A DNA stretch of 64,000 nt from Lojkania enalia (Eukaryota > Ascomycota > Dothideomycetes > Pleosporales): contig ML986579.1 in assembly GCA_010094045.1 (NCBI GenBank), positions 437,015 to 501,014 on the forward strand, read 5' to 3'. Position 1 is the first letter of the stretch, and each line of letters begins with the position of its first letter. Both the position numbers and the translations under genes were made by a program. Under the pieces are notes generated by a model, which worked only from the letters and a program-made list of their open reading frames with translations, was not told the origin of the DNA and ran no database searches. This document shows, in pieces, positions 1 to 11,494 of this stretch.

Positions 1-1772
1 CTATGTTCATAGTCTCGAGATTGGTGAGAATTCGAAGTATGCTTGTATTCGATATTGCCAAAGCGTGGTAAGGCGGTGGACCCAATATACAAAGAAGTGC
101 ACGAACGATTGAACATCCCGCCTTTTTTTTTTATGTATGGATTCACAACGCATCCGAACTGGGCAGTAATTCTCTGAACCTAGACTAGGTTTACCATTTT
201 TGGCCCTCCAACCATCGACGCCAAATTCCTCATAAACTATTCCCGCCTATTTTATACCAACCACAATTGCGGCGATGCAACCCCATCCCTTGCTACACCC
301 CAGACCCTCATCACAAATCCCAACTCGCACACCAAGCCTTCTAAGCCCCAAACCACCGAACACGCCATCCATTCTTAAAACCCTTGCAGCCCGCACCTAA
401 CCCCAAACTCCTTCAAAGTCCAGAATAGATACACCAAGTAATAAAGCTGTAAACGTGTGTGTAGATTCCTGCCGACGCACGGAGCTGGAGCCGGAGCCGG
501 AGCCGGTTCGCACACACATACACACCACCGAGCACATCTCTCATACCGTGGTACGATCTACCCATTTCCGTATACGGTATAGAACAGCACGGCGCAGTAG
601 CGTAATTATGCATAATCCCAGCACCAGCACCAATCTTGTCCCTTATTTTTATTCCCGCGTTCCCGCGTTTCATAGTCTCAAGGAAGGAGACAGCGCCCCG
701 ATTCTGAAACGGAAATCGGGGCCGTCCTGTTCCCGTTCCTGTGTCCCAAAATTAAAAAAAAAAAAAAAAAAACCCCTTCCCAAATAATTAGTCGAGAAAG
801 CTGGAAAATTCTAAAACGGGGCTGTGCTGTGCTAGGGTCGCGCACCCCAGCATTGTCCCAAGGACACGGACGGGAATGCGTTTTCCCTACGACTTGAAAC
901 GTCCATCGACAATCCACGACTCAGGAAAAGCGGCGCACAGAGACAGAGGATGGACAAATGTTAATTTCGGCAATTGGGGTGAACCCATCGCTCGATAACA
1001 CCTTACAGTGCTCTACCTATACTGATATCCTTTTTTAAAAAAAAAAAAAAAAAATTGGGAAAAAATTGGTGTGCACGCAACAAATCCATAGATTCAGACG
1101 TAAATCTGAACTTGGAGTCAGCTAGATAACGCCGTCAAACCGTCCATCAAAAAATACCTAATCCACTAGGATATGATCGCGAAGCATACTTTTAGAATGG
1201 AGCAAGGAGTCCAATCAGAATTCCCTCCGCCCTATCCCTATGGCATCCCTTCCATTCCCGATTCCTTCCCTAATGCTCCCAAACCAGGTATGAAGGAACC
1301 TCGCAAGAACTAAAACCAAAGTTGTGAAACTAGCCATCAAATCCGAAAAAGCGAAACAAACAAGTCGTAAAGTGGAAGTACCGACTGTCGCGTACCCGCC
1401 ATCGTCATGATGCGCTGAAGATAGCTCCGCGCCGGGATGTTTCGCGCTAGAAGTGGAATCTACGGTCATTAACTCCAAGTCAGTCGCAGTGACTAACAAT
1501 TCCCTCCTTTTGTGCTATTGAACAAAGGAAAATAACCATGCAAGATCAGCCACGGCAGATGAGATTGGTATAGCCGCAACAATATTGGTTGATCGTAGAA
1601 AGGAGATATTAGCGCCTTGCCGGACGATTCGAAATTTTCGTGAGGTATATTGTGAGTGTGACCAATGTCCGTTATTCGGGGAGAATGTAAGGTCCGGAAA
1701 GATGCTAGTGTACAAAGAATAAGATATGTTGTATTAGTATATCCGAGATGGCTGGGAGAAAGATGTAGCTAT
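1..1772. other. Intergenic region, no supported gene
   Basis: I see no convincing gene here. The open frames are short, overlap on both strands and carry no recognisable domain. The stretch holds a GGAGCC-type imperfect repeat near 481-506 and two A-tracts (about 754-772 and 1037-1054, the second preceded by six T). The part next to 1773 is probably the 3' UTR and downstream region of the bHLH gene, which ends here on the minus strand. Confidence 0.6.
754..772. repeat. Poly(A) tract, 19 A
   Basis: Uninterrupted run of about 19 A read directly in the sequence. A second run of 18 A preceded by six T lies at about 1031-1054. No flanking duplication or retro-element sequence was recognised, so these are best treated as simple homopolymers. 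Confidence 0.85.
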
Positions 1773-3492
1773 TCAGCGATGAGGGTGCTCATATGGACGG
1801 ATTCCACCGAATTCGACACCTTGCATTGCTGTTGGCGCAGCTGCCCACTGAGGAGGCTGTGCTTGCTGCTGCTGTTGCTGCAATGGCGGTAGGACAGTTG
1901 ATGTTGCACCCGGTGTCTGGGCGTGCTGTTGTGCTAGCATGCCAGTCATACTTCCGTAGACGTGCGGGTTGCCAGGTTCAAGTCGACGAAGATGTTGCCA
2001 AACGGCGGCGAGTTCATTTCGCAACAGCTCATTCTCTTCCTGGGCTCTTCGGCAGTATTCAGCATCGGGACGCAGGCGCGCACATTCGGAACGGGCCGCA
2101 TCATGGGCTCTTCCTAATGTCTTGATGTATTCAATAGCTGAGCAACTGTTAGTAAGATGATAGTTCGGCTTACGTGGCTGGAAACGCACATTTTGTCAGA
2201 ATCTCCCATTTGCTGGACTTGCTTCCCGGCGAATTAGGTAGGATACCATTCAATTCATCAAAAAGTTGCTTCATCTCACTACGCCTTTTCCTTTCGGCCA
2301 TTTTGTGGCTGACGCGTAATTCGGGGGTTCGGCTATAATTGCCGCTCCCAGGAGTAGCGGGATGATCGGCGCTCTGAAGATTTGTCACACTCCGATGCTG
2401 CATAGAATGGTGATGAGTTGTGGGAACATCTGAAGATAAGTTAGTACTGTTTGTACATACATAGAAAGAAATGCATGCCTTCTTCGAATCTCTTTTGCCC
2501 ATTAGGCAGATTGGATTCTGCTGTAAATATACTGCTGTTGACGGAGGCGGCAAAGCTATTTTGGCGCGATGGAATTGAGCGCTCAATGCTAGACTCGCCA
2601 CTGCTTGACCCACGTCTATCCTCAGGTTCCAGTTCGGCCGGAAAAGCCCAAGCATAACCTTTGGTAGGAGCAGCCGCCATTGGATCCGGCATCCCAGATA
2701 CACTTCGAGGGTTCGGATTGATGACGGGAGCTCGTCGAGGCGGATGATTTGCGCGCGAGCCGGTCCTAGGGCCTAAAGGTGAGAGTGGAGTGGCGCCATT
2801 TGGACGTTGCTCAGCTGCTGTGATTCCGCGCTGTTGCTGGAGGTTTGAGACAAGTGACACACGGGAAGCATTCTGGCTGTCATAAGGCGACGACGGACTG
2901 ATCGCAAGATGGGTCATTCCGGCATTCATTCGGCTGTCTACGCTGCTCCGGCGCGAATCGAATGCCGAGCCTGCTTCTAGGCTCAATCGATTGTCGAACC
3001 CTTGATTAAGGGACGGCAGAGCATTGGTCTTTCATATATTAGCCCCACGAAGAACAGAACAACTTGGGAAGGGTGCGAACCTGTCCAGAAGGATATCTTG
3101 CTGATGATGGCGTATCGGGTATCGAGTTGCGCGATGGCGAATCCTCGGCGTTAAGGATCGTCTGTAGCTGAAGCCCCATAGTATTGGACACTCCCGATGA
3201 ATCTGGGACAGCTGTCAGCGATGATACGGCAGTTGATATGCGCGGAAAACTTGTATTGAAAGCAAAGAACAATTCTTGCAAGGAGATGTAGGGGGAGTGG
3301 CATACGTTTGCTCTGCGAGATTGACCAATTCCCTGAGTCACGAGCATCACGAGCTTCAGAGTGTTGTCGAAGCTTAACAGGGCTCTGCTCGGAGGGTGAA
3401 AGACTACTGGTGAGAGAAGCAATTGAGGGCAGCGCCTGGTTCTGAGACACTGTGCCCGGTGCCCCCAAGCGTTGCTGGGAGATCGAGTCCAT
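1773..3492 (-). CDS. bHLH transcription factor (Esc1-like)
   Basis: Predicted nuclear regulator of 487 aa. Model: complement of 1773-2137, 2190-2429, 2479-3028, 3081-3202 and 3306-3492. The start is the ATG at 3492; a frame extension two codons upstream would need TTG. The N-terminal 300 or so residues are Ser/Pro/Gln-rich and look disordered. The basic region reads HKMAERKRRSEMKQLFDELN, with the H/E/R pattern of E-box binders. The loop GILPNSPGSKSSKWEILTK leads across an intron into helix 2 (SIEYIKTLGRAHDAARSE) and then a coiled, zipper-like helix with EENELLRNEL. The C-terminus is Gln-rich (QQQQQQQ). Its closest known relatives are fungal Esc1/HLH regulators. The intron at 2430-2478 appears to be GC-AG, because the only nearby GT donor would leave a 31-nt intron. 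The first intron's acceptor (3203 or 3212) is ambiguous. The target genes cannot be read from the sequence. Confidence 0.88.
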
Positions 3493-5064
3493 GGTTGCCA
3501 AACGAGGATTGTCGTCTTATTTGCACCACAGTGCGTCCGAACAGTGGCCGTGGATACGCAATTAAGGGCTTGGGTTGACGATGCAAATCACGCCAGCGAG
3601 CAGAGTGGGCCAATAAGGGGCGACTATTCGAAATTTCGAGGGTTCTAGGAAAGTGCCGTCCGCGGCGGAGAGTTTACGCCCTGGCAAGGCGCGAGGGTGT
3701 GCTCAATGCCGGAGAAGTGCGGGGGAAGCGTGGAACAAAGAATAGATAGGGGCGGGAACGGTGGTGAAGGCGAGGGGAGGAAAGTCGAGGGTAAGCAGGT
3801 AGTGGTCGAGGGCGTAAGTAGCGTTTTGCTCAAAACGGAATTCACCTTCTGTCGCGGGGCAAGCCAGATCCCGGGGCGCCAGCGGAGAGTAGAGGCCGCG
3901 TTCGAGGAAGGTGCGCGGTGCAAACAGAATAGCGAGGCGCGCGACTGCCGTTCGACGTCCAGTGACCCAAGCCAAGTTTCGGCGCCTGAGTGACGATGCT
4001 AGAGCAACCTTCTTTGGGCCTGCAGCAGGAGCACCTTGCCAAACGAGAGATAGCAGCGTCGCTCTTCTGCTAATCCACCATCGAGCTCGAGACGTCTTCA
4101 CAACCAGAACGGAACGTGGCTGCAGTTCTTCTTTCCTCTCGGGCCACCGACCTGGGGGGGAGAGAATTGGCACGGCCGTCCGGAGCGGGAGGGGAGCAGG
4201 TGCACGACGTCCAGATCTACTCAGACGGCGGATCTGAGTTGAGCGGACGCGCTTGAGGATCCAGTACAACCGTCAGCAGTGGAGTGAGGCGTGTCCAAGG
4301 ATGTTCGTCGAGAATGGAGCGCTGGTATCTGGGCCGTCAAGCTGCTGCTGTTGCTGCTTCTGCTGCTGAGTGGCGCCTTGATTGGGTGGCACAAGAGATT
4401 GGGTCAAACTGGGGTTCCGAAAGAGAGAGAGCGCGAGAAGAGAAAAGTAAGGCCTCGCTGGCGAGAACTTGCGGACTGGCTGTGGATGCGATGCGGTCGA
4501 AGGAGCTTCAAGCTGGCGCGGCAGACATCCGAGTGAACATACCTAGAGCAGGACCGATGCAAAAGAAGGGACGGTAGCAATGCTCCTCGTCAAGGCCGGC
4601 TGAATGAAGGCGGGCGTGCCTTGCATAGACGGACTCAGTCGAACGGACCCAAGGGCGTGGACGGACACAGACAATTGCGCTGCGGAGGGTCGTCACAGGC
4701 GACGGCCGGTCTGGAAATGTGTGCGACAGGAGGGTGGGAGTTCGCAGTGGAGATTTCGGAGGAAGGCCAGAGGTGACGGAGCGCGATCCGCAAGGGCAAG
4801 GTGAGAGCCAATTAATGCTTGTGCAGACGCCCAGAACAAAGCCGCTCGCACGTGGGAAATCGTTCAATCAAGGCCTCGTGTATCTCAGCACCCACCTAGT
4901 GGCGGCTAGTTGCACTTAATTATGGATGCGTCTCGCCGCCTTTGCGCGCGAACATGTGCGTCAGCCGGGAGGGCGCCGGGGGCGAGAGGGGGGAGGGAGC
5001 AGAGGTTGTATGCAGCGGAGCAGCACAGCCAGACGGACGACGATGACGATGAGTGACGGACGGC

Positions 5065-5092
5065 GACAGACAGACAGACAGACATGCAGACA
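5065..5092. repeat. GACA microsatellite
   Basis: Tandem GACA units (about six, the last interrupted by TGCA) in the gene-less region upstream of the bHLH gene. Confidence 0.85.
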
Positions 5093-5580
5093 GTGGTAGC
5101 AGAGCAAAGCAACGCGACAGCGCGGGCTCGGCGCTGGCGAGGGCAGGTCAGGGCAGGGACACGACGCCGTCCGTGAGCAAGCGGATGGGTGTGCACGGGA
5201 CACTGGCGGGGGACCCATGAGCCCATGAGCCCGTGAGCCCTGCGCAGACACCTAGGTTCTCGGCGGCGGCGGCGGCCAGGGTATGGGAAGGAAGAAGGAA
5301 GGATTTTAGGTTTTTTCTGGTGCATGTCGCCTGTTTAGCCAAACGCAGCGGCTTTTGCGTGCTCGCTGCTGCAGCGACATGCCTGCCACCGCTGCCACCG
5401 CTGCTGCTGCTACCGCCCGTAAGACCACCCGCAAGACCACCCGCCCGACACCTCCCTCGTGGCCACGCTCTTGTTAGGCCGCCGCACTGCCGTGCGCTCG
5501 CGCGCCGTCGAACGATGGTACATAGTGGTCGCGTCCGGAAGCAGTTAGCGAGTAGTAAGTAGTACATAGCAGAAGCGGTC

Positions 5581-5610
5581 CGTCGTTCGTCGTCGTCGTC
5601 GTCGTCGTCT
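5581..5610. repeat. TCG trinucleotide microsatellite
   Basis: About nine TCG/CGT units, with one interruption near 5586. No supported coding frame runs through it. Confidence 0.85.
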
Positions 5611-5646
5611 CAAGCATCTGTTTCGGACACGTCCCCGCTGGGCCCT

Positions 5647-5705
5647 GCCATCCCCATCTGCCATCCCCATCTGCCATCCCATCTGCCATCCGCCATCTGC
5701 CATGC
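5647..5705. repeat. Minisatellite with CTGCCATCC(CC)AT units
   Basis: Four to five imperfect units of about 11-14 bp built on CTGCCATCC, shortening toward the right end. Spacing is direct with no unique spacers, so this is a minisatellite and not a CRISPR-like array. Confidence 0.75.
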
Positions 5706-6142
5706 CAGATCCGAACGCGAGCCAGATGCGCGCTGCCCCTGCAAGCTGTTCTGATTAATGTATTGCTCGTCCGCCGCCCGCTGCCCGCTGCCCCCTCAGC
5801 TCTGCCCCTAAAAATACACGCAAACACGCAAGGAAACATATGTAGGGACATATAGCGGCCAATATCAGGGACGGCCAACCACGGGAGTTGCGAGGAGGGA
5901 GCCATGGAAAGAAGGTCGACCTAGCGGCGCAGCGCGCCGGCCGGGGTTTGTACACCCCGTCCATCCCATCCCGCACCCGTTCACGGCCACGCCCGCCCAC
6001 GTTTTCTTCGCTCAGCAACAGCCAGCAACAGCCCCGGCGCGCACAGCCGCCTCCCTTTTCCCTCCCTTGCCCGCCGAACCCATGATCCCCGATCGACCAC
6101 ACGCTTCGCCGGTCGGCAGACCCTGCCCTACTGTATGTACAA

Positions 6143-6207
6143 TACATACAGTGCATACATACATACATACATACATACACACATACATACAGACAGACAT
6201 ACAGACA
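6143..6207. repeat. CATA/CAGA microsatellite
   Basis: Run of CATA tetranucleotides (about eight) passing into CACA and CAGA units. The purine/pyrimidine alternation and unit changes look like replication slippage. Confidence 0.85.
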
Positions 6208-8859
6208 TGCCTAGCGCCCTGCGAACGACGCTGTTGCTGCCGGGACATGGCATTCCATTTCCTGCGACCGGACTTTTGCCTGCCCTCTTCTGCCAAAATG
6301 GACCGTCGGCACACAGCCTCTTTTGCCCTACCAATCGCCGCCCGCCAATAGGCCCGCTTGCAGGAATGCCGCTGACGAGCCGATGCTGCACTGTGTGCGT
6401 CCGGACCATGGTGGTATCCATGGCGGGCGGCGAACCCTAGCTGCAAGTTTCATTCATCTGCATCCCCCAGCCCTCTGCTTTTTGTCCCGTTTCGTGTCTC
6501 GTAGGGCCAAATTGGCTGCATCCTCGGTGGCCGTGGCGGCCGGTTGCATCTGAGCATGCTCAGCATGACTCGGGATCAACAACCTCACATCTGCAAGCAC
6601 ACGATCTCTGTGTCGCCGCCCGGCGCTGCAGAATGCCTCTCGACAGTTCGACAGCCCCTTCCGTTGGCTGCTGCCGATATGCCAGGGAGGTTACACGACA
6701 TGCTCCAAAGTCACGTTCGTACAGTGCTGCTGGACCGCCATCGATCCGAAGGCGATATTGTCTGCAAGCGCGCCATCTTCAACTCGGCTAACCTCCATAC
6801 AGACTTCTGGAAAAGTCCTGCAAGATCCATCGTAGCCATTTCTGTAGGTCCTTTCTCTCCCCCCCGGCAAACCTCGACTCCGGAGCTTCAATTGCTCACT
6901 CGTGGGCCGTGGCACGCAGTACCATCGCACTGCGCACGGGTGGACGAGCTTTTCGATGGCCACCAGTCGGAGCGTCACCGCGAAGACATGGTGGGTGACA
7001 CGAAGGATTACCCCGGGACGTTACTGTTCCTGCCATGTCATTCCTCAAACCGCCGGCCTCACTTCTCCCATCTCATGGCCACTTCCCTCCCATGCAACAA
7101 TTGCATGTTGCTTCCTCAGATCACTGCTACTGCTAGATACATACGAGACATTGCAGTATTCTCGTACGGCTGACTAGGTCCTCTATCCACCATGACACCT
7201 CTAGGACTTTGGCTTCCCAGCTGACCTGAGAAGGGAGAGGAAAGTGCCAACTGGGGCAAAAGGATGCCAAAGCAATCAGCTCATGTCCATGTCACATGGT
7301 TACACCAATAGACCGCTGGGCTTGTTCCAAGCACCTAGCCATCCAGGAAGCGCTCTGGCTCCGAAAAGAATACTACCAGGCACCTATCATGTACACAGTT
7401 GTCTAAGTGTCGCCCTCATACCATTGGGTACATTGTTGTAGTCATTTGTCTCCGCCTCAACGCCCACAAACCGGTCTCGTTGGGCCTAGCACAAGCCTTC
7501 GAGAGTCCCATTACCACATGCAAAGCCATATTGTAACGCACATGGCGTGCTCCTCCGTCGCCATCCACTTCATTCAAAGCACCCGAAGGCAGCCAGTACG
7601 ACCACACGCTGACCCGAGAACCTGGTTTGAAAATGGAACGGCTTTGTGTTAGGTCACAGTGCATGTTCTTCGCCCTGGGCGATAGCACAGGTGGGTTATC
7701 TTCCGTAACCGATACCCCGTAGAAGTGTCAGTGCCAACGTCTGTTCATACGCAACGGGGAGCGTTCTGTTTCTTCCAAGTCGCGCAAGGCGCTTGCACCG
7801 CCTTCCCCATCTTTTGCTACCTTTGCCCACCCGTTGTTTGCTCGCAAATTAGCCTTCGCTGGCCTGCAGGTTTTGAAACCATATAGAGCGAACACGACAT
7901 TGGCATACAGCAAGACGCTCGTTTACGTCTCGGCACGAAACTGCTGTAGCCGCTATGGCCACTTTCGACTTGACCAAATATTCTCTCCCTACTAGTCACC
8001 AGCCGTAGTTCTATGTATATTTTTCCGTGATACAAATACAGCTGAGCCGAGTTGGTTCCTGAAGCACTTTTCTGAGCATGTCTTCCATCTAGACAAGATG
8101 AATTGGCTTGAGGTTGCACTGTACCAATCTCAGACTTCGGCTCTGTTTCAAGTTACTGTATGACTTGCAGAATCAGCTTCATTTGGTATCACTGCAAGCC
8201 AGCATACACGTTGCTGGGGTTTGACTTGGAGCCTGTTGTGCCGAGCCGTCAATCTGCCAAAGACTATTTCATGTGTAGGACTGTTGGGGGCTTTGGCGTG
8301 CCACGACAGCTGTACTAGTCAGGGTACGTGGTTACCCTTTTCCCAAGGCTCCATTAGATACAACGGGCGAAAACTGGCGAGTGCCCATCCAAGGCAGATA
8401 TGCACTGCAGCTCTCCTTCTCACCTTCCTCATTTACGCGGCAAGAACGGAGTAATCAGCCACGTTGGCCCCCAATTCATGGATGTTTCTCTGTGCTAGAC
8501 ACGGGACTTTTTGGTTGCATTGAGTGCCCTGCAGTAGCTCAGCGACACAAAACGTCGAAATTAGACGTTTTTCTATGTGGTTTGCATATGAATGCGGAAA
8601 TTTGGCTTCGTTTTGGCATGTACCCGTCACGGTTCGGTCAGTCCGGAATGGGGCTGAGACTCCCTCGAGACTATTCTTTTGAGGACATGACGCTTCCTGC
8701 AGGATGTCTTCTGCAGGATCTACTCCACGCTTGCAATACCTAGCCCCTCATCCTCAAGAGGTGCCGACACACGTCCGTGCAGGCTTATATTCGAGATGGC
8801 GTGCCGTTGGTGAGATCTAGGTTGGTATTTCTACTTCCTGATCAGGAAAGGTCGGTACC

Positions 8860-10345
8860 ATGCCACTGGCGGGATCTCCTATTTATTATCACGTGATTGC
8901 GTCCTCCTCGCGCTACTCTCCCCGCGACGCGCTTCTTTTCCCCCCCTCCCCCCCCTGGTTTGCTACGCCCTACTCAATGCCCCTGCCACATTTGGCTGTG
9001 ACATCCCGGACGGATTTACACGCCGCCAGGGAGAGTACAAACTGGATCGCAAATGCCTCGATCTTCCCGTTTCTCGAATTACCTCTGGAATTACGCAATT
9101 TGGTATTCCTCCAAGCGGATACACTAGTCATTGGCGCTGAGACTGACATGACTCCAGATATACAGTCATGTCTTCGGAATGTCTTCCCACAACGACCGCG
9201 ACGACCGCATTGAACGCCGTCACCTAAAATGCTTCAAGCCTTCTGCAGCGAGCTTCCTACTTCTACTCCACCATAAATACCTGCTTCTCAATAGACAGGT
9301 TGCCAGTGAGGCCCTTGAAATCTTACTCAAAAACCATACGGTTTACTTGAGTTGCGGGCCCTTCGTACTGAAATCGCTCTTGACCCGCATCCAGCACGAG
9401 CGTACTGGGCAAGGCAGGCAATGGTTACAATGGATGAAAAGTATTGAACTGGATTGGGTGACCTTTCCAAACCTACGCTTCTATCCACCGACTTGGGAAG
9501 ACGAGGAAAACGAGGAAGATGATTGGGATTGGGAACAGCATGGCCATCGGATGGGCGTGGATTATGTTCGCGGGGTTCAAAATTCCGAGTCATCCTTCAG
9601 ATCATACGAAAACGAGGATGAGTATGACTATGAAGGTAGCGGGTACGATGACAACTTATATAGTCCCGCGGGTACGCATTTGCACCCTTCCATTCACCAA
9701 GTCCAAGCCACACAGGCACAAGATACAAGCGATCCATTCGGCTTCTCAACCCACTACCCATTTTCCGATCCAACGCACGGCCCTACATATAGCATCATGT
9801 CCCAGGACGAGATCATCACGAAGGTAGGGCTTCTCGTGAGTATGGAGGTCACACCCCTGTTCACATATCTCGCTTCAGAAGTCTTCGCGCTCTCCAGCAT
9901 CACCCTACCATTCTACTTCACAGCAAGGACAAGCCCGCCACAACGCGGTGTCGCGCCTGGCACCAATCTCCCCGTGAAAATGCGCTACTGGGTACAGGTA
10001 GCCTGTCATGCTCTGCTATTGCTCTGCCCACCGAATGCCAACACGCCGGCCAAGATCAACGAAGTTCGCATCAAATATATGCCTAAGGATCCCTGGGCGT
10101 CAATGGGCGCTAACGTCGAGCTGCATAATATGGCTCGAGAGGGAGTATTCTTCACGGAAAGGGACAATGAGCGGGAGGGTGAAGGGGAAGCTTTTCGAGC
10201 CATCTGGGCAGAACTGGAGAGCAGGGGCGTGCGCTTGAGGGATGGTGCGTTGGATGCCGAGGTCCATCTTCTGGAATGGGATGGCGACATGTGTAGAGTT
10301 GGAGACGAGCTGGAAGTAGTCTTTACGCGGACCAAGGGTGTGTAG
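8860..10345 (+). CDS. 2EXR (F-box-like) domain protein
   Basis: Protein of about 476 aa, model 8860-9102 joined to 9158-10345. The 55-nt intron restores the family signature: the spliced sequence reads FPFLELPLELRNL + IYSHVF, the usual 2EXR/F-box-like start. It is followed about 45 residues later by LLLNRQVASEALEIL, the second conserved element (fungal proteins of this type read LLxxxRQxxxEAxxxL). An acidic stretch (EDEENEEDDWDWEQ and a later EDEYDYE) lies in the middle. Family members are abundant in moulds and their biochemical role is unknown; some F-box-like members may recruit ubiquitin ligases. The start is uncertain: the ATG at 8977 is also in frame, and a TATTTATTA box and CACGTG element at about 8880-8897 suggest that transcription may begin inside the longer reading. 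Confidence 0.72.
8875..8920 (+). promoter_or_regulatory. Candidate promoter elements of the 2EXR gene
   Basis: Contains CCTATTTATTA, the palindromic E-box CACGTG inside TCACGTGATTGCG, and CGCTACTCTC. The same three blocks recur ahead of the other 2EXR gene at about 25,630-25,690, in a different order. The E-box could be read by bHLH factors, but which one is unknown. Confidence 0.4.
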
Positions 10346-11494
10346 TAGGCAGAAGCCTCGGCATAGATTTGGCGCGTTCTGGGGTTTGCATACGCCCAAG
10401 GTTCAGCGTAACGGACTGGCTACCCACATAGAGTAGTTGGACGGGAGACTAGTAATTTACACAAGGACCTTAATGAGCCCAGTGAACAGCTGAAGAAAAG
10501 ATGTATCGGTTCTAAGTCGTTCTGGTAGTGCTATGGTAGCATAGCTACTATCTAGAGAGCACTAATAATAGGTGCGAAGAACTGATTGTGTGAAATATGA
10601 ACTTGATTGGGGTTCTCATGAACCTGAACTATCTACTAATACTACTACTTCTACTCGTCATTGTTGATTATGTGATCTCCGAGTTGCAGGAAATTTGATA
10701 GAAGTTGTAATTCGTACAGCAGAATATGCCGGCCTCGGCCGTTGTTCCTTGCCTTTACTTCTTAATCTCACATCAACGTGGACCAGGGATATGCCTCCTT
10801 ATCTGAACATAAAAATCTCCAGGGAGCTTGAAATGAGGGATTAAGGTTGAAGCGTTATCCAACGGTCTAAGTTTATCTTAGTAGACTGGAGGACGTTTGA
10901 TCAATGTATTTGATTTACTACAGATTGCAGATTACGGCCTGAGCCAGGCATCATCCATTATCCACCATTTATATTTTATAAAGGGAATTCGAATCCCCCG
11001 AATTGAACACTGAACACAATTATCACTCATCATCTCCACTCCACCACTCTCCCCAAAGTCAAAACCGCTACTTCAATATCACAATTCTTTAAAACCTCAA
11101 TCTTCGAACCACATGCCAAGTAGAGCCAAAAGAGTAGTAAGGCTCTGCCAATTCTTCATTCTTAGTCTTCAGCATAATCTCAAGACCGTCGCCCATTTAT
11201 ACTAATCCCAAAGCCATTCGGCCATTCTCACACGCCCATATACCCGACGCCATCCATGCAACCGATCCCCTTCCATCTCATCCCTCCTGCGATTCTCTCC
11301 CACTGAAAATTTTAGTGACTGTTCAAGCTTTCTACGCGCCACATTCCACGTCCTTCTAAAAGGTAGGCACTGCGAAGAAAAAAAAAAAAACAAAAAAAAA
11401 ACCAAAGCCGCCCAATGGTATCCCAAGAAACAAAATCCCAGATAACAAGAACATCAATATAGAAAATCCCCCGCTCGTCAGTCATCATCATCGC
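10346..11494. other. Intergenic, convergent 3' regions
   Basis: Lies between the convergent ends of the 2EXR gene and PTA1. It is AT-richer than the flanks and has an interrupted A-tract at 11,377-11,401. I see no gene, and 3' UTRs of both neighbours are the likely content. Confidence 0.6.

Larger units (their letters stand above)
3493..8859. other. Long gene-less region between bHLH and 2EXR genes
   Basis: About 5.4 kb between two divergent genes with no protein I can support. Open frames up to about 200 codons exist (for example 6544-7173) but start at TTG and have no recognisable domain. Much of 4,000-6,500 is GC-rich and strand-biased, and it contains a GACA run, a TCG run, a CATA run and a roughly 14-bp minisatellite. 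It may hold a long promoter and 5' UTR for the bHLH gene (the half near 3,500) and possibly non-coding RNA, which cannot be judged from sequence alone. Confidence 0.55.

Noticed and set aside
5040..6210. Arrays of short direct repeats that could suggest a CRISPR-like array
   Set aside because: The units are adjacent micro- or minisatellite copies with no unique spacers of constant length, in a eukaryotic genome.
6544..7173. 209-codon open frame on the plus strand in the long gene-less region
   Set aside because: It starts at TTG, has no recognisable domain and its composition follows the surrounding GC-rich DNA. It is more likely a chance frame.
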